DNA of 64,000 nucleotides from Capra hircus (lineage: Eukaryota; Chordata; Mammalia; Artiodactyla; Bovidae). Below, piece after piece: positions 43,793-55,570 of the stretch (the stretch's first letter is position 1; every line of letters begins with the position of its first letter). The DNA is taken from positions 22,790,001 to 22,854,000 of the forward strand of contig NC_030836.1 of assembly GCF_001704415.2 (NCBI RefSeq), written 5' to 3'. The notes beneath the pieces were generated by a model. The model saw only the letters and a program-made list of their open reading frames with translations. It was not told the origin of the DNA and ran no database searches. Made by a program: the position numbers and the translations under genes.

Positions 43793-43907
43793 AACACTCT
43801 TACAAGTGCTTCCCCAAAGATCTTACTCTTCCATAAAACAGCCCTATAAAAGATGCAAGTGTTTTGTTGATGGGTACATTGGGTACAAAATAGTAAAGAA
43901 AATAACC

Positions 43908-44247
43908 CAGAGAGTTGCTTGGACTGCAAGGAGATTAAACCAGTCAATTCTAAGGGAAATCAACTCTGAATATTCATTGGAAGGCTGGATACTGAAGCTG
44001 AAGCTCCAAGACTTTGGCCACCTGATGTGAAAAGACAACTCACTGGAAAAGACCCTGATGCTGGGAAAGATTGAAGGCAAAAAGGAGAAGAGGGAAGCAG
44101 AGGATGAAATGGTTAGACAGCACCACTGACTAAATGGGCATGAATTTGAGCAAACTCTGGGAGATAGTGAAGGACAGGGGAGCCTGGTGTTCTGCTGTCT
44201 TTAGGGTTACAAAGAAACGGATATAGCTTAGTGGTTGAACAACAATG
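43908..44247 (+). mobile_element. BovB 3' end, older copy
   Basis: Starts at GAGAGTTGCTTGGACTGCAAG and ends at GCTTAGTGGTTGAACAACAA. Diverged class with TATTCATTGGAAGG. It encodes only broken C-terminal frames. Confidence 0.88.
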
Positions 44248-44689
44248 CCACATTCAACTAGCAAAAGTGGGTTAAAGGTAAAAAGACAAGCAGTTTGAGT
44301 TCGGAGTCCGCATTCCTAACACCTTAACTCTATTCCTTTTGAGAGATAGCTAATAGCAAAGACACAACATGCTTAAACAAGAAAAACTGCGGAAGATTTG
44401 CACTGAGCAAAAGGACAAAGGGAGAAGGGAAAGGAGTAGGAAATGATTCTGGTCACTCAAAGCACAGGGTTCCCCATTGGTGTTAACATAGAAGGAAACT
44501 TCTCTCAACTACAGCAAAAACTTACACAGACCAGAATTTGGATAAATGGATGTTTATTTTCTAATAATTAGACTGCCTCCTTCTCAAACTCATTATGGTA
44601 AATCTACACAAAATATGCAAATCCTAAGTTCTGCCTTAGAAATATTTTATAGGAATCAGAGCTGACTCTCTTTGTTGTTTAAGTATCTT
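44248..44689. other. No gene or recognised repeat
   Basis: Apparently single-copy; no frames of note. Confidence 0.45.
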
Positions 44690-45140
44690 GTATTATAATC
44701 TTTACCAAATATTTAGTGGATGTGCTAGACGTCTCTGGGATGTATCAGGGAACAAAACAAATCAGCAGATTTCCCCTAATGAAATTTACGTGCTTCCAGC
44801 AGGAGAGAATCAGTAAATGATAATTATAATAAATAGTTAGATGATATAGGATTTTGGAAAGTACAATAATTTTGGAAAAAAGAAAATAGAGAACAGGTAA
44901 AGGGCATTGGGGGAACCAGGAGTGAGGCAGAGGAACATGCTGTAGTAATAAAAACAAGTAGTCAAGAAAGGACTCTTTGAAAAAACAAAACAAGTACTTT
45001 TGACCCAGAAAAAATAAAATAAAGACCTCTTTGAGAACTTAAGGTATGAGCATAAATTTGAAGGAAGTCAGCCAAGCAAGTTATTGGCAGGAAGAAAGCA
45101 GGTATCTCAAACATCCTTTACAATGAACAGAATCATTAAA
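44690..45140 (-). repeat. L2-like ancient LINE fragment
   Basis: Reverse-orientation blocks: GGATGTGCTAGACGTC, GTATCAGGGAACAAAACAAA, GAAATTTACGTGCTTCCAGC, GACCTCTTTGAGAACTTAAG, TTTGAAGGAAGTCAGCCAAG. The order matches the common old LINE2 3' region. Short local frames only. Confidence 0.5.
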
Positions 45141-45249
45141 TTATAATGTAACTTGCTCCATAAGCTGAAAGAATTAGACTGGATGTGTTTTGAATAGTGA
45201 AGATGCCCAAAGATTTTCTTTTAAAATCTGCATACTGTTTCCACCCTAG

Positions 45250-45385
45250 TTATATGCTTGTTTTTTTTTCCCCAGAATTATAATAATTGATTACTGGAAT
45301 ATAATCTGTTAAAATGTTGAATCATTATGTTGTAAGCCTGAAAATAATATTGTAAATCAACTATACTTCAAGAAAAAAAAAAAGT
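45250..45385 (+). mobile_element. L1 3'-terminal fragment with A-tail
   Basis: AATCATTATGTTGTAAGCCTG, then ATATTGTAAATCAACTATAC and an A tail at 45371-45383: the end of an artiodactyl L1 3' UTR. Left boundary uncertain. Confidence 0.65.
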
Positions 45386-45634
45386 TCTCAACTTTCCAAT
45401 TTGCATAAAGTAGAAAAACATGTCCATAAGAATTCAAACTATTCTCATTATTCACACAATGCTACAAATCCTATATATACTACAAAAGTCATGTAGAAAG
45501 TATCTATAGCCAAAATAAATATTACTTTATAATGTACCTACAATGTCGACATAGAGTGGAATAACCAAAGGAATGTTAAGGCTTATAAAGAAAAGCTTAC
45601 ATTTCAAGTAAGCTTTTAAATTAAAAGGTTGGTC

Positions 45635-45925
45635 GAATAGAGAACAAACATAGGGATATCAAAGGGAAAAGGGAGAGAACTGGGAGATTAGGAATGATAT
45701 ATAAGTACTGTTGACACGATATATAAAACAGGTAAGTAATGAGAACACATGGAATAGCACAGGGGACTCTACTTAATGAACTGAGGTGACCTTAATGGGA
45801 AGGCAGTCTGAAAGAGAGGGGATGTAAGTATACATATGGCCAATTCATTTTGCTGTACAGTAGAATCTAACACAACATTGTAAAGCAACTATACTCCAAT
45901 AAAAAAGGAAATAAAATTTCTGTGT
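45635..45925 (+). mobile_element. Artiodactyl L1 3' UTR fragment
   Basis: Contains GGAATAGCACAGGGGACTC, a GAACTGAGGTGACCTTAATG block, TTTTGCTGTACAGTAGAATC and AACTATACTCCAATAAAA. Second L1 3' end within 600 bp, same orientation. Confidence 0.75.
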
Positions 45926-46018
45926 ACCCACATAGGTCACTACAGAAACGTCTGATTTCCTCCAGAACAGAGTGCAGCTATTCTGGCATTTTGATTTTCT
46001 GTAATGAATGAATGTACT

Positions 46019-46225
46019 GGGGCTTCCCCCGTGGCTCAGCAGTAAAGAATCCATCTGCAATGCTGGAGACTTGGGCCCAATCCCCTGGGTCAGGAAGACC
46101 CTCTGGAGGAGGGCTTGGCAATCCTCTCTGGTGTTCTTGCCTACAGAATCCCGTGGACAGAGGAGTCTGGCAGGCTACAGTCCGTAGGGTCTCAAAGAGT
46201 CAGACACGACTGAAGCGACTCAACA
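46019..46225 (+). mobile_element. Bov-tA SINE
   Basis: Sense SINE from GGGGCTTCCCCCGTGGCTCA to GACTGAAGCGACTCAACACG. The B box is mutated (GGGCCCAATCC). TSD not convincing. Confidence 0.9.
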
Positions 46226-46659
46226 CGGACGCATGCAATGAATATATTATGTATCCAAACCACAGAGATACAGGAAACCTTTTAATTTGTCATTTAAACT
46301 AGCTGTCTGAGCCTGTAGGAAATGAGACAAGAGTGATTTTCATAGTATGAGAAACATGAAATATTGCCCTATGATTTTTAACCTATTACATGTGAAAATC
46401 ACTATGTTTATACTGTGTTAAATAAACAGTATATATTGTGCTAAATAAACAATAAAAAAAGTTGGTCAAGTATAGTCAATAGATTAACAGGCAGCATAAC
46501 TAGGCAGTTGTTATGTTTAGTTCTGATATCAAATTCTTAATATCTTTTATCTTTTCCATTTTTGCATCACAGACTCATGTTATCAGCCAGTAACCACAAA
46601 GAAAGTCTGATTCCTGTGTAGATAGATGGAAGAAGTGAGTGTGTAACAAGCATCTCAGA
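46226..46659. other. No gene; short imperfect tandem repeat
   Basis: Bases 46411-46452 contain two versions of a TGTGTTAAATAAACAG-type unit. Otherwise nothing recognised. Confidence 0.45.
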
Positions 46660-46790
46660 TGTTCAAAGTACTGTAGGGAAATTTTGCCTATTTTATTTAA
46701 TTTTTAGCACAACACTGTAAGATGAATAAATATTATCTTTGTCATTTTTACAGTTCAACATATGAAAGGATAAGACAGAAAAGTACTAGG
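46660..46790 (-). repeat. MIR SINE
   Basis: TTTAATTTTTAGCACAACAC, then a TCATTTTTACAGTTCAACATA block and GATAAGACAGAAAAGTACT, reverse MIR order, diverged. Confidence 0.55.
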
Positions 46791-48559
46791 ATCCTCTCCT
46801 GTGTCTAGAGAGATGTTGCTACTCAGAGGTTTTAGGGTTCCTGACAAAGACAATCTCTGAAATTTTGTGAACCCACACCCAAGTCAACCAAGCTGCTCAA
46901 TTTATCTTACAGACAGATGAGAGACCATCCTGCTCACGGTGTCTTCTAACCTGTAAATATGCAAAGGCTTTGCCATCAATCTAGTCCGAAAGGGAAAATG
47001 GATCTTAATATATTTTCCTCCTCAAAAGTGATTTCCAAATTATCTGGCATTTGAATTTCAAAGCTGATGCAGCTTAGAATGTCTGGGTTTGGAATAGCAA
47101 ATCCCCTTGAAATAGCAAGTCATACCGTTGGTGTGCACTGAATTGAAGTCAGGGTGTTAACAGACAGAATTCAATCCAAGATAGGATTGAAGCTCCATTG
47201 CCTGACATGGTTTCCGTACCTCTAACAGACTAGTTTCCACTTCCATATGCTGGTTTTAATAAAGTCAGAAATTCTCCTTTATCATTTAAAAAGCTAAAAT
47301 ATAAAAGTCAGATTCAAGCCCTGGTTTGAAAATTGGTGAAGACATCTGAATCATCTTTCATCCCCCCAACTCCCAACCTGTCAATGTTACGTTAAAATCG
47401 TAGCCCATAAGCTTTATATAACTGCCTGAACAATGTTTAACAGTTTTTACACATTTTTTACTTTTCTGCTTAATGTTAAGTGCTTTAAAATCACTATTCT
47501 AGTGAACAAAGCAATCAAATTATGAAATCAATATCTTTTTTTTGCATGAACAAATTGAACACTTTCTCTTAATGTAAGAATGGCACTCATATTAGTGTTT
47601 TAAAAATTCTATGTCATTAGGAATTATAGGACCAGAGTCAACATGCACTGGTCTGGCTATGAATCAGACACTACAGTACAGAGAGTTAAAATGGACATGA
47701 CTGTGAAGCTATCACTTCCCACCCAGAAAATGCCAGTAGCACTGCTAAGCAGGTCTACACATCCAGTGTGACGATGCATAGATTTTCCATAGATTATCAC
47801 AGCCAAGAAAGTCACTCGGTGAGGCCACTTTCACACCTTTCAGGGCCCATATCACAATGCATGCATTTTAACAACTTTGGGGCCGTATTTTATCATTTGT
47901 GAATTAGACACATTTTTCTTCTTTTCTCAGCACCAAGTCTCTCCTAAACAAAGACAGGTCAGCTACAAAGGGTGGTCATTACGGTTCCTTTAAGAAAACA
48001 AAAGGTTTCAAGTCATAAATCCTGTGAAATAAATGCCTTGAGTAAAGAAGAATTATTTCCTTTCCATCTGAAACATTCTAACAGGAAAAAATAAATGGGG
48101 AAGTTGGAAAGAAGTGAGCACTCCTGGAATGTCTGTCAATCAGTAACTGAATTCAAATCCTGTATATATGTAAAAAATATCAACATCAGATAATCCCCAA
48201 AATAACAGCTTCATAGTATTTTAATTGGCTAAGAATGCCACCAGACAACCCTTTGGTTTCACTCCTTTGCCAAAGAATTATCTGACAAATGATTATTCTC
48301 CTTAAAAGATGAAAATCCTGGCTTTACTGAGAACACGAGAAAAATGGAGAATAAAGATGGCAGCCCGGCACGGTGTCCAGCCATCTCAGAATACAGTACT
48401 AGCTCTCTATTAACTCTCCTTTCCTTCTCTCTCAAGGAAGTTTAAACTGGAAACTTTTTCTGAAGCTAATTGTTTCAAATACCCTATCTGTTCACTAAAA
48501 TCCATATCATTTATTTTCAAGATGATAGTTTCCACCTTTAACTGTAAGAGCATGTACCC
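46791..48559. other. 1.8-kb stretch without gene or recognised repeat
   Basis: No recognised element and no frame above 60 codons. Second-longest unassigned stretch after 20251-22436 apart from 55571-57877. Confidence 0.45.
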
Positions 48560-49135
48560 CAGACCATTCTAACTAGCTTCAGCACCAGCTGCTTGAGAGC
48601 ACAAACCAGGTAAGATTCACCAGTGTAACTGTCCGTTCTGGGCAAGCCTCACCCTGCCTTCTTCTGATTCTCCTGCATACTATTATCAGACCTTAATTAA
48701 CAAACTCTCCCAAACTGATGTAAGATCAACTTACTATAATAAACCACTCTGTTTAACAGCTCATTTTTCTCTAACTGAACCCTGACTGATGCATATCCAA
48801 TTGATGTGCTTTTTGACCACATCCTTGGACCAGTGAAAGATTAGAGACTGGAATGCAAGCAGAGATTCAAATGTTCTTCCATGAGTTGTCTGCGCTTCAG
48901 TCATTATCCTGGAAGAAAATATCTGTAGCTGAAAGATCAAAGAGAATAAATAGACATCTGGCATATACATTAGCCCAACCACTACATGAATTTAAATCCA
49001 GCCGATTTTTGCTGAACCCATTAGACCCTTAGCCAACCTACAGAACTCTGAGTCAAAAAAATAAATGTTTGCTGTTGTAAACCACTGTGTTTTAGAATCC
49101 TTTATTATGTAGAATTATTGCAATGATAATCTACA
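48560..49135 (+). mobile_element. Ancient MaLR (MLT1-like) LTR remnants
   Basis: The right end, CAGAACTCTGAGTCAAAAAA then TAAATGTTTGCTGTTGTAAA and CCACTGTGTTTTAG, matches the 3' end of MLT1-type LTRs of ERVL-MaLR elements in sense orientation. The left part (about 48560-48790, with AATAAACCACTCTG and AACCCTGACTGATGC) resembles another old LTR 3' end. Non-coding, very diverged, no termini set. Confidence 0.45.
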
Positions 49136-49144
49136 AGCATACTC

Positions 49145-49235
49145 ACAGAGATTATTAAGTTTTATAAAGATGGGATTTGCATCCAGGTCTTCAAATCCAA
49201 GTCTAGGATGCTATTTACTCTATCTTGACATCTAA
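49145..49235 (-). repeat. MIR SINE end
   Basis: GATGGGATTTGCATCCAGG and CAAATCCAAGTCTAGGATGC correspond to the reverse MIR 5' region. Confidence 0.5.
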
Positions 49236-49719
49236 CGAGTTGGTAAGCTTAAACACTGGGATACAGGGAAAATATAAATGTTTTAAAAAGTATTACATAG
49301 TTATCACAATAGACTGAAATAATTATAATCATTTTAGACGTCTTTATATGACTACCAGTGTTTAGCAATTGTTTTGAAGAGTGTATCACAACTGGTCACA
49401 GGGATGTCAACTCCAGACAGTTGATAATATGAAGCATATTGTATTTAGTGACCGAGATCACTGCAGTGATTCAGCTGTACAATCAGCCTCCTCAGTACAG
49501 TATGAAGAGACCTGGCTCAAGGTGTGCATAACGGTATCATGAACTTTGAAGTTTTGACGGTGAAACAATGTATGTATCTATACAGAGATTCACATTTTGT
49601 GGTCACGTATCTCAAGAACATTTCAAACACCCACTTTCCTGAAAATCTGTAAAAGTATCTTCTTTCTTATATTAATCTGAAATTTATGATGCTCATAAAA
49701 CCATAATAATGGATTATGC
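49236..49719. other. No gene or recognised repeat
   Basis: Apparently single-copy, AT-rich. Confidence 0.45.
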
Positions 49720-49960
49720 ATTCATTCATTTTCAGCCTGAGTTTCATTTATTCAACCAATATATATTGTATGCCAGGGATTTTACCAAATTCTGGGATAA
49801 AGTGATGAATGAGACACAGAACGCTGCTCAAGTAGATTGTATGCCAACTGCATCCCACTGAACTGGCACTGGGAATGCAGAACTCAGTGACTAGTGCAGG
49901 AAACGGAACCATAAACACACATTTAACATTATGATGAGAAGTGCAATGGAAACCTTAATT
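49720..49960 (-). repeat. L2 3' end
   Basis: GCATTCATTCATTTTCAGCC, TTATTCAACCAATATATATTG, a TATGCCAGGGATTTTACC block and GATGAATGAGACACAGAACG are the reverse L2 3' terminus. Confidence 0.65.
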
Positions 49961-50597
49961 TCAAGACTAGAATTATTGAAAAAGGAGGAATGGACTCCAC
50001 AGTGAGCAAAAGGTTTTCTCTTTTCCAATCTAACTGCATCTCTTTTTGTGTATTTCTAGCCAAATCCTCCCTATTTCTGATCACCAGTCCCCAAAGGAAA
50101 GCATGTTCTTTTCTTTTAGCTATGTCTTTTGGTATTTACCTCCGTATTTATACACAGCTTCTTTTTAATGCTCATTTCTTATGTGTCTAATTGGTAACAT
50201 CTGCAATTGACTTTCTTGTTTGGAAGATGAGGACAACTTTTTGTTCTCTTGCATGTCCCAACATAGTTTATCACTAATTTTGTCAGCTAGTTACTTAGTG
50301 CTTACATTTTTATGACTATAAACACATTATTATTGATTCAAGTTGATTTTGTAATTTTTTAATCCTATCCTTTGAAATTTGTCTCCTGTGTGGATGATCA
50401 CTTTATCAAATTCCCTGCATTCCATTGTTTAAATCCTCATTTTAGTACGACACATCTCTAGTAGCTTCCTAAGAAAGAAAGCATGTAAGTACTTTTGGAA
50501 ATTGGATTCAATACCTAGTAGGGTCTTTTTATCTTCATAATGGACATTTAGGTATCTGCAAAACCGTAAACTCTAAATAACTTCCCTCAAAAGTATC
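49961..50597. other. No gene or recognised repeat
   Basis: AT-rich. The 66-codon plus frame at 49990-50190 has no domain. Confidence 0.45.
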
Positions 50598-51165
50598 ATT
50601 TTATTTATACATGGAAGCAACCTAAATATCCATTGACAGATGAATGGATAAAGAAGATGCGATGTATTTACACAATGAAATATCATTCAGCTGTAAAAAG
50701 TTAAATAATGTTTGCAGCAACGTGGATAGATCTAGATTTATCTAGATTTATCATACTAAATGAAGTAAGCCAGACAAAGACAAATATCCTATGGTATCAC
50801 TTAAATGTGGGATTTCAGAAAAAGGATCCAAATGAATTTATATACAAAACAGAAACAGACCCACAAACATAGAAAACTAACTTACAGTAACCAAAGGAAG
50901 AAGAGGAAGGAGGAGGGATATTAAGAGTTTGGAATTAGCACAGCAGATACCAACCATTATGTATAAAATAGATAAACAAAAAGGACCTACTGTAAAGCAC
51001 AGGGAACATTATATATTTTTTAATAATCCATAAGGGAAATAATCTGAAAAAACCTATATATATATGTATAGCTGAATCATTTTGCTATACATTTGAAACT
51101 AATGCAACATTGTAAATAAACTATACTAAAAAGAGAATTTTTAAAATAAAATAAAGTATTTAAGT
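50598..51165 (+). mobile_element. Artiodactyl L1 3' end
   Basis: ORF2 C-terminal remnant (CATTGACAGATGAATGGATA, ACAATGAAATATCATTCAGC) through the 3' UTR (AAGGACCTACTGTAAAGCAC, TTTTGCTATACATTTGAAAC, AACATTGTAAATAAACTATAC) to an A-rich tail. It includes a small tandem repeat of TCTAGATTTA at about 50731-50750. Confidence 0.8.
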
Positions 51166-51194
51166 TAAAAAAGACTCAACACCATTGATTTTTT

Positions 51195-51402
51195 TTAAAA
51201 AGAAAAAGTAACTTTATCTCTGTATTATTTTCCTATTGCTTCTGTAGCTAATTATCACAAACTTAAAAACCACACAAACTTATTATCATACAGTTCTAGA
51301 AACTGGAAATCTAAAATAGGTGAGGGACTATTCCTTCGGGAGAGCTGAGAGCAGAATCCGCTTCCTCGCCTGCATTCTTAGGTTTACTTCCTGACTCCAG
51401 CT
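51195..51402 (-). mobile_element. Antisense MaLR LTR, left part
   Basis: TTTTCCTATTGCTTCTGTAG, AAACTTATTATCATACAGTT and CTAGAAACTGGAAATCTAAA are characteristic of MST/MLT1-type MaLR LTRs on the minus strand. It continues at 53722 after the BovB insertion. Confidence 0.55.
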
Positions 51403-53721
51403 TTCTGTTCAGTTCAGTTTAGTTCGGTCACTCAGTCATGTTCGATTCTGTGACCCCATGAATCGCAGCACGCCAGGCCTCCCTGTCCATCACCATCTCC
51501 AGGAGTTCACTCAGACTCACGTCCATCCACAGTGATGCCATCCAGCCATCTCATCCTCTGTCGTCCCCTTCTCCTCCTGCTCCCAATCCCTCCCAGCATT
51601 AGAGTCTTTTCCAATGAGACAACAACTCTTCGCCTGAGGTGGCCAGAGTACTGGAGTTTCAGCTTTAGCATCATTCCTTCCAAAGAAATCCCAGGGTTGA
51701 TCTCCTTCAGAATGGACTGGTTGGATCTCCTTGCAGTCCAAGGGACTCTCAAGAGTCTTCTCCAACACCACAGTTCAAAAGCATCAATTCTTTGGCACTC
51801 AGCTTTCTTCACAGTCCAACTCTCACATCCATACATGACCACTGGAAAAACCATAGCCTTGACTAGACAGACCTTTGTTGGCAAAGTAGTGTCGCTGCTT
51901 TTGAATATGCTATCTAGGTTGGTCATAACTTTACTTCCAAGGAGTAAGCGTCTTTTAATTTCATGGCTGCAGTCACCATCTGCAGTGATTTTGGAGCCCA
52001 AAAAAATAAAGTCTGACACTGTTTGCACTGTTTCCCCATCTATTTCCCATGAACTGATGGGACTGGATGCCATGATCTTCGTTTTCTGAATGTTGAGCTT
52101 TAAGCCAACTTTTTCACTCTCCTCTTTCACTTTCATCAAGAGGCTTTTGAGTTCCTCTTCACTTTCTGCCATAAGGGTGGTGTCATCTGCATATCTGAGG
52201 TTATTGATATTTCTCCTGGCAATCTTGATTTCAGCTTCTGTTTCTTCCAGCCCAGCGTTTCTCATAATGTACTCAGCATATAAGCTAAATAAGCAGGGTG
52301 ACAATATACAGCCTTAACGCACTCCTTTTCCTATTTGGAACCAGTCTGTTGTTCCATGTCCAGTTCTAACTGTTGCTTCCTGACCGGCATATAGATTTCT
52401 CAAGAGGCAGGTCAGGTGCTCTGGTATTCCCATCTCTCTAAGAATTGTCCACAGTTTATTGTGATCCACACAGTCAAAGGCTTTGGCATAGTCCAGAAAG
52501 CAGAAATAGATGTTTTTCTGGAACTCTCTTGCTTTTTCCATGATCCAGCAGATGTTGGCAATTTGATCTCTGGTTCCTCTGCCTTTTCTAAAACCAGCTT
52601 GAACATCTGGAAGTTCATGGTTCACGTATTGTTGAAGCCTGGCTGGGAGAATTTTGAGCATTACTTTACTAGCATGTGAGATGAGTGCAATTGTGCGGTA
52701 GCTTGAGCATTCTTTTGCATTGCCTTTCTTTGGGATTGAATGAAAACTGACCTTTTCCAGTCCTGTGGACACTGCTGAGTTTTCCACATGTGCTGGCATA
52801 TTGAGTGCAGCACTTTCACAACATCATCTTTCAGGATTTGAAATAGCTCAACTGGAATTCCATCACCTCCACTAGCTTTGTTCGTAGTGATGCTTTCTAA
52901 GGCCCACTTGACTTCACATTCCAGGATGTCTGGCTCTAGGTGAGTGATCACACCATTGTGATTATCTGGGTCGTGAAGATCTTTTTTGTACAGTTCCTCT
53001 GTGTATTCCTGCCACCTCAATATCTTCTCCTTCTGTTAGGTCCAGACCATTTCTGTCCTTTATTGAGCCCATCTTTGCATGAAATGTTCACTTGGTATCT
53101 CTAATTTTCTTGTAGAGATCTCTAGTCTTTCCCATTCTGTTGTTTTCCTCTATTTCTTTGCATTGATCGCTGAGGAAGGCTTTATCTCTTCTTGCTATTC
53201 TTTGGAACTCTGCATTCAGATGCTTATATCTTTCGTTTTCTCCTTTGCTTTTCACTTCTCTTCTTTTCACAGCTATTTGCAAGGCCTCCTCAGACAGTAT
53301 TTTTCTTTTTTTGCATTTCTTTTCCATGGGGATGGTCTTGATCCCTTTCTCCTGTACACTGTCATGAATCTCCATCCATAGTTCATCAGGCACTCTATCT
53401 ATCAGATCTAGTCCCTTAAATCTATTTCTCACTTCCACTGTATAATCATAAGGGATTTGATTTAGGTTATACTGGAATGGTCTAGTGGTTTTCCCTACTT
53501 TCTTCAATTTAAGTCTGAATTTGGCAATCAGGCATTCATGATCTGAGCCACAGTCAGGTTCTGGTCTTGTTTTTGTTTACTGTATAGAGCTTCTCCATCT
53601 TTGGCTAAAAGAATATAATCGATCTGATTTCAGTGTTGACCATCTGGTGATGTCCATGTGTAGAGTCTTCTCTTGTGTTGTTGGAAGAGGGTGTTTGCTA
53701 TGCCCAGTGCATTCTCTTGGT
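51403..53721 (-). mobile_element. BovB, 2.3 kb, inserted in MaLR LTR, 8-bp TSD
   Basis: Minus-strand BovB from its 3' end (TTCAGTTCAG units at 51406) to the endonuclease C-terminal region at 53721. TSD CTCCAGCT at 51395-51402 and 53722-53729. The interrupted MaLR LTR continues on both sides. Close to consensus. Confidence 0.93.
51507..53700 (-). pseudogene. BovB reverse transcriptase with one stop in the RT core
   Basis: Best-preserved RT in the window. On the minus strand, 52799 to 51507 is one frame interrupted only by a TAA (plus-strand 52314-52316), where a CAA (Gln of the RQGC motif) would be. Upstream part: FRKGRGTRDQIAN and FLDYAKAFD. Downstream part (265 codons): the intact RYADDTTLM box, FIFLGSKITADG and the C-terminal ELWCWRRLL. 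A missing G near 52738 and a 5-base loss near 53018 shift frames further upstream (frames 53020-52661, 53507-53088). Most of the endonuclease was not copied. Confidence 0.92.
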
Positions 53722-53975
53722 CTCCAGCTATGGCATCACTGAAACCTCTGCTTCTCTGTTTGAGTCTTCTTATCTGACTCTGATCGCCCTGCTTCTTTCT
53801 TATAAGGATCTTCGCATATATATCCAGCCCATCCTGATAATCCAAGACAATCTCCTCATCTCAAGGTTCTTAATAATATCTGGAAGATCTCTTTTGTGAT
53901 GGAAGGTAATATAGTCATAGATTGGGGGAATAAGAACATGAAGATCTTTGGCAGAAACATTAGTCTCTTAACAGT
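53722..53975 (-). mobile_element. Antisense MaLR LTR, right part
   Basis: CTGCTTCTCTGTTTGAGTC, TTCTTATCTGACTCTGATCG, TTATAAGGATCTTCGCATA and AATCTCCTCATCTCAAGG follow the left part in the order expected for the same LTR. Includes the right TSD copy. Confidence 0.55.
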
Positions 53976-54359
53976 TTTCATTACTGATTGATATTTAGCT
54001 AGGCACAGAATAATAAACTCTTAACTTCCATTAGGATTTTAATCATCTTCTACAGTCTTCTAGTAGCCAATATTAGTAGTGGGAAGTCAATAACATTTAG
54101 ATTCTAAATATAGAATCTAAATAGAGAAGCTGAATTATTTTCTCTTCTCTTCTAGAAGCTTTTAGAATCTTCCTTTTTTTCCCTACTGTTTAGAAATTTT
54201 CCAAGAATGTGATTTTTTTTAGCAACCCATGAGCTAGTTTTTAAATTTTATTCAGTAAAAGGGAAAACACATGCCACCGTCATGCTGAAATGAGTTTCAA
54301 CATTCCATACAGATATTCTATTTCAAAACTAACATAGTCTAATATAATCTTTAAAATTT
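53976..54359. other. No gene; AT-rich, contains a perfect inverted repeat
   Basis: Unrecognised AT-rich sequence. The only distinct structure is the 28-bp inverted repeat at 54095-54122. Confidence 0.45.
54095..54122. repeat. 12-bp perfect inverted repeat with 4-nt loop
   Basis: Arms ATTTAGATTCTA and TAGAATCTAAAT around AATA. Could form a cruciform or RNA hairpin; no U tract or other terminator context. Confidence 0.85.
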
Positions 54360-55570
54360 TAAAATTTTATACCATTTATAGGTTATGTTCAAATTACAGT
54401 TACTACATAATATTGGCTATATTCCTCGTGTCATACAATACATTTTTGAGCTTATGTTACTCCCAACATTTTATACCTTCCTCTCCCTTTTCCTTATATT
54501 GCTTTTCCCCATGGTAACCTCTAGTTTTTTTCTCTGTGAGTATGCTTTTTGGTTTTACTCACTAGGTTATTTTTTAGATTCCACAATTAAAGGATATCAT
54601 ATAGTATTTGTCTCTCTTTGACTTATCTCACTTAGCATAATGCCCTCCAAGTCCATTCATGTTGCTACAAATGGTATTATTGCATTCTTTTTAGCAGCAT
54701 ATATTCCATTGTATATTGTCCACATTTTCTTTATTTATCTGTGGATGGACACTTAGATTGCTTCCATATCTCAGCAGTTTTAAATAATGTTGCTATGAAC
54801 ATTTATGTGAGTGTGTATTTTTGAATCAGTGGTTTTGATGTTTTCAGATATATACCCAGGAGTGGAATTGCTGGGTCATACATTTGTTCTATTTTTTGAG
54901 AAAACTCCAAACGGTTTATAACAGTGGCTGTACAAATTAACAATCTTATCAACAGTGTGCAAGGATTCCTTTTTCTCCATATCCTTGCCAACTTTTGTTA
55001 TTTGTGGCCTTCTGGATAGCAGCCATTCTAATAGCTGTGAGGTGATATCTCGATGTTTTGATTTGCATTTCCCTGATGACTAATGATGTTGAGCATCTTT
55101 CCATATACCTGTTGGCCAACTGCATGTTGTCTTTGGAAAATCTCTCTTTCTTCTTCCAGTTTTTTAATTGGGCCACTTGTTTCTTTGACATTAAGTTGTG
55201 TGAGCTGTTTATATATGTTGGATATTAATCCCTTATCAGTCATCTCATTTGCAAATATTTTCTCCAAATTAGTAGGTTGTCTTTTCATTTTATTGATGCT
55301 TTCCCTTGCTGTGCAATAGCTTTTAAGTTTAATTAGTTCCATTTCTTTATTTTTGCTGTTATTTCCTTTACTTCAGGATACATACAAAAACTGTTGCTGC
55401 AATTTATGTCAAAGTGTTCTGCCAATGTTTTCCTCTAGGAGTTTTTCAATATGTGACCTTACATTTAGGTCTTTAATCCATTTTGAGATCATTTTTGTAT
55501 ATGGTATTAGAGAATGTTCTCATTTTATTCTTGTGCATGTAACTGTCCAGTTCTCCTAGCACCACTTAAA
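54360..55570 (-). mobile_element. Antisense L1 (old artiodactyl/L1MA-like) 3' portion
   Basis: Minus-strand 3' UTR (54360 to about 54640), then the ORF2 C-terminus to about 55570. ORF2 pieces: the frame 55342-55028 includes ELIKLKSYCTARESI and FANEMTDKGLISN, and 55191-54949 includes MQLANRYMERCSTSLVIREM. Frameshifts near 55140 and 55030 break it. Its size and divergence are like those of the L1 at 1294-6805. Confidence 0.82.

Noticed and set aside
51532..52089. 185-codon plus-strand open frame
   Set aside because: Exact antisense shadow of the BovB reverse transcriptase; the same frame type recurs opposite every young BovB copy (for example 37460-37931, 39298-39582, 11201-11575).
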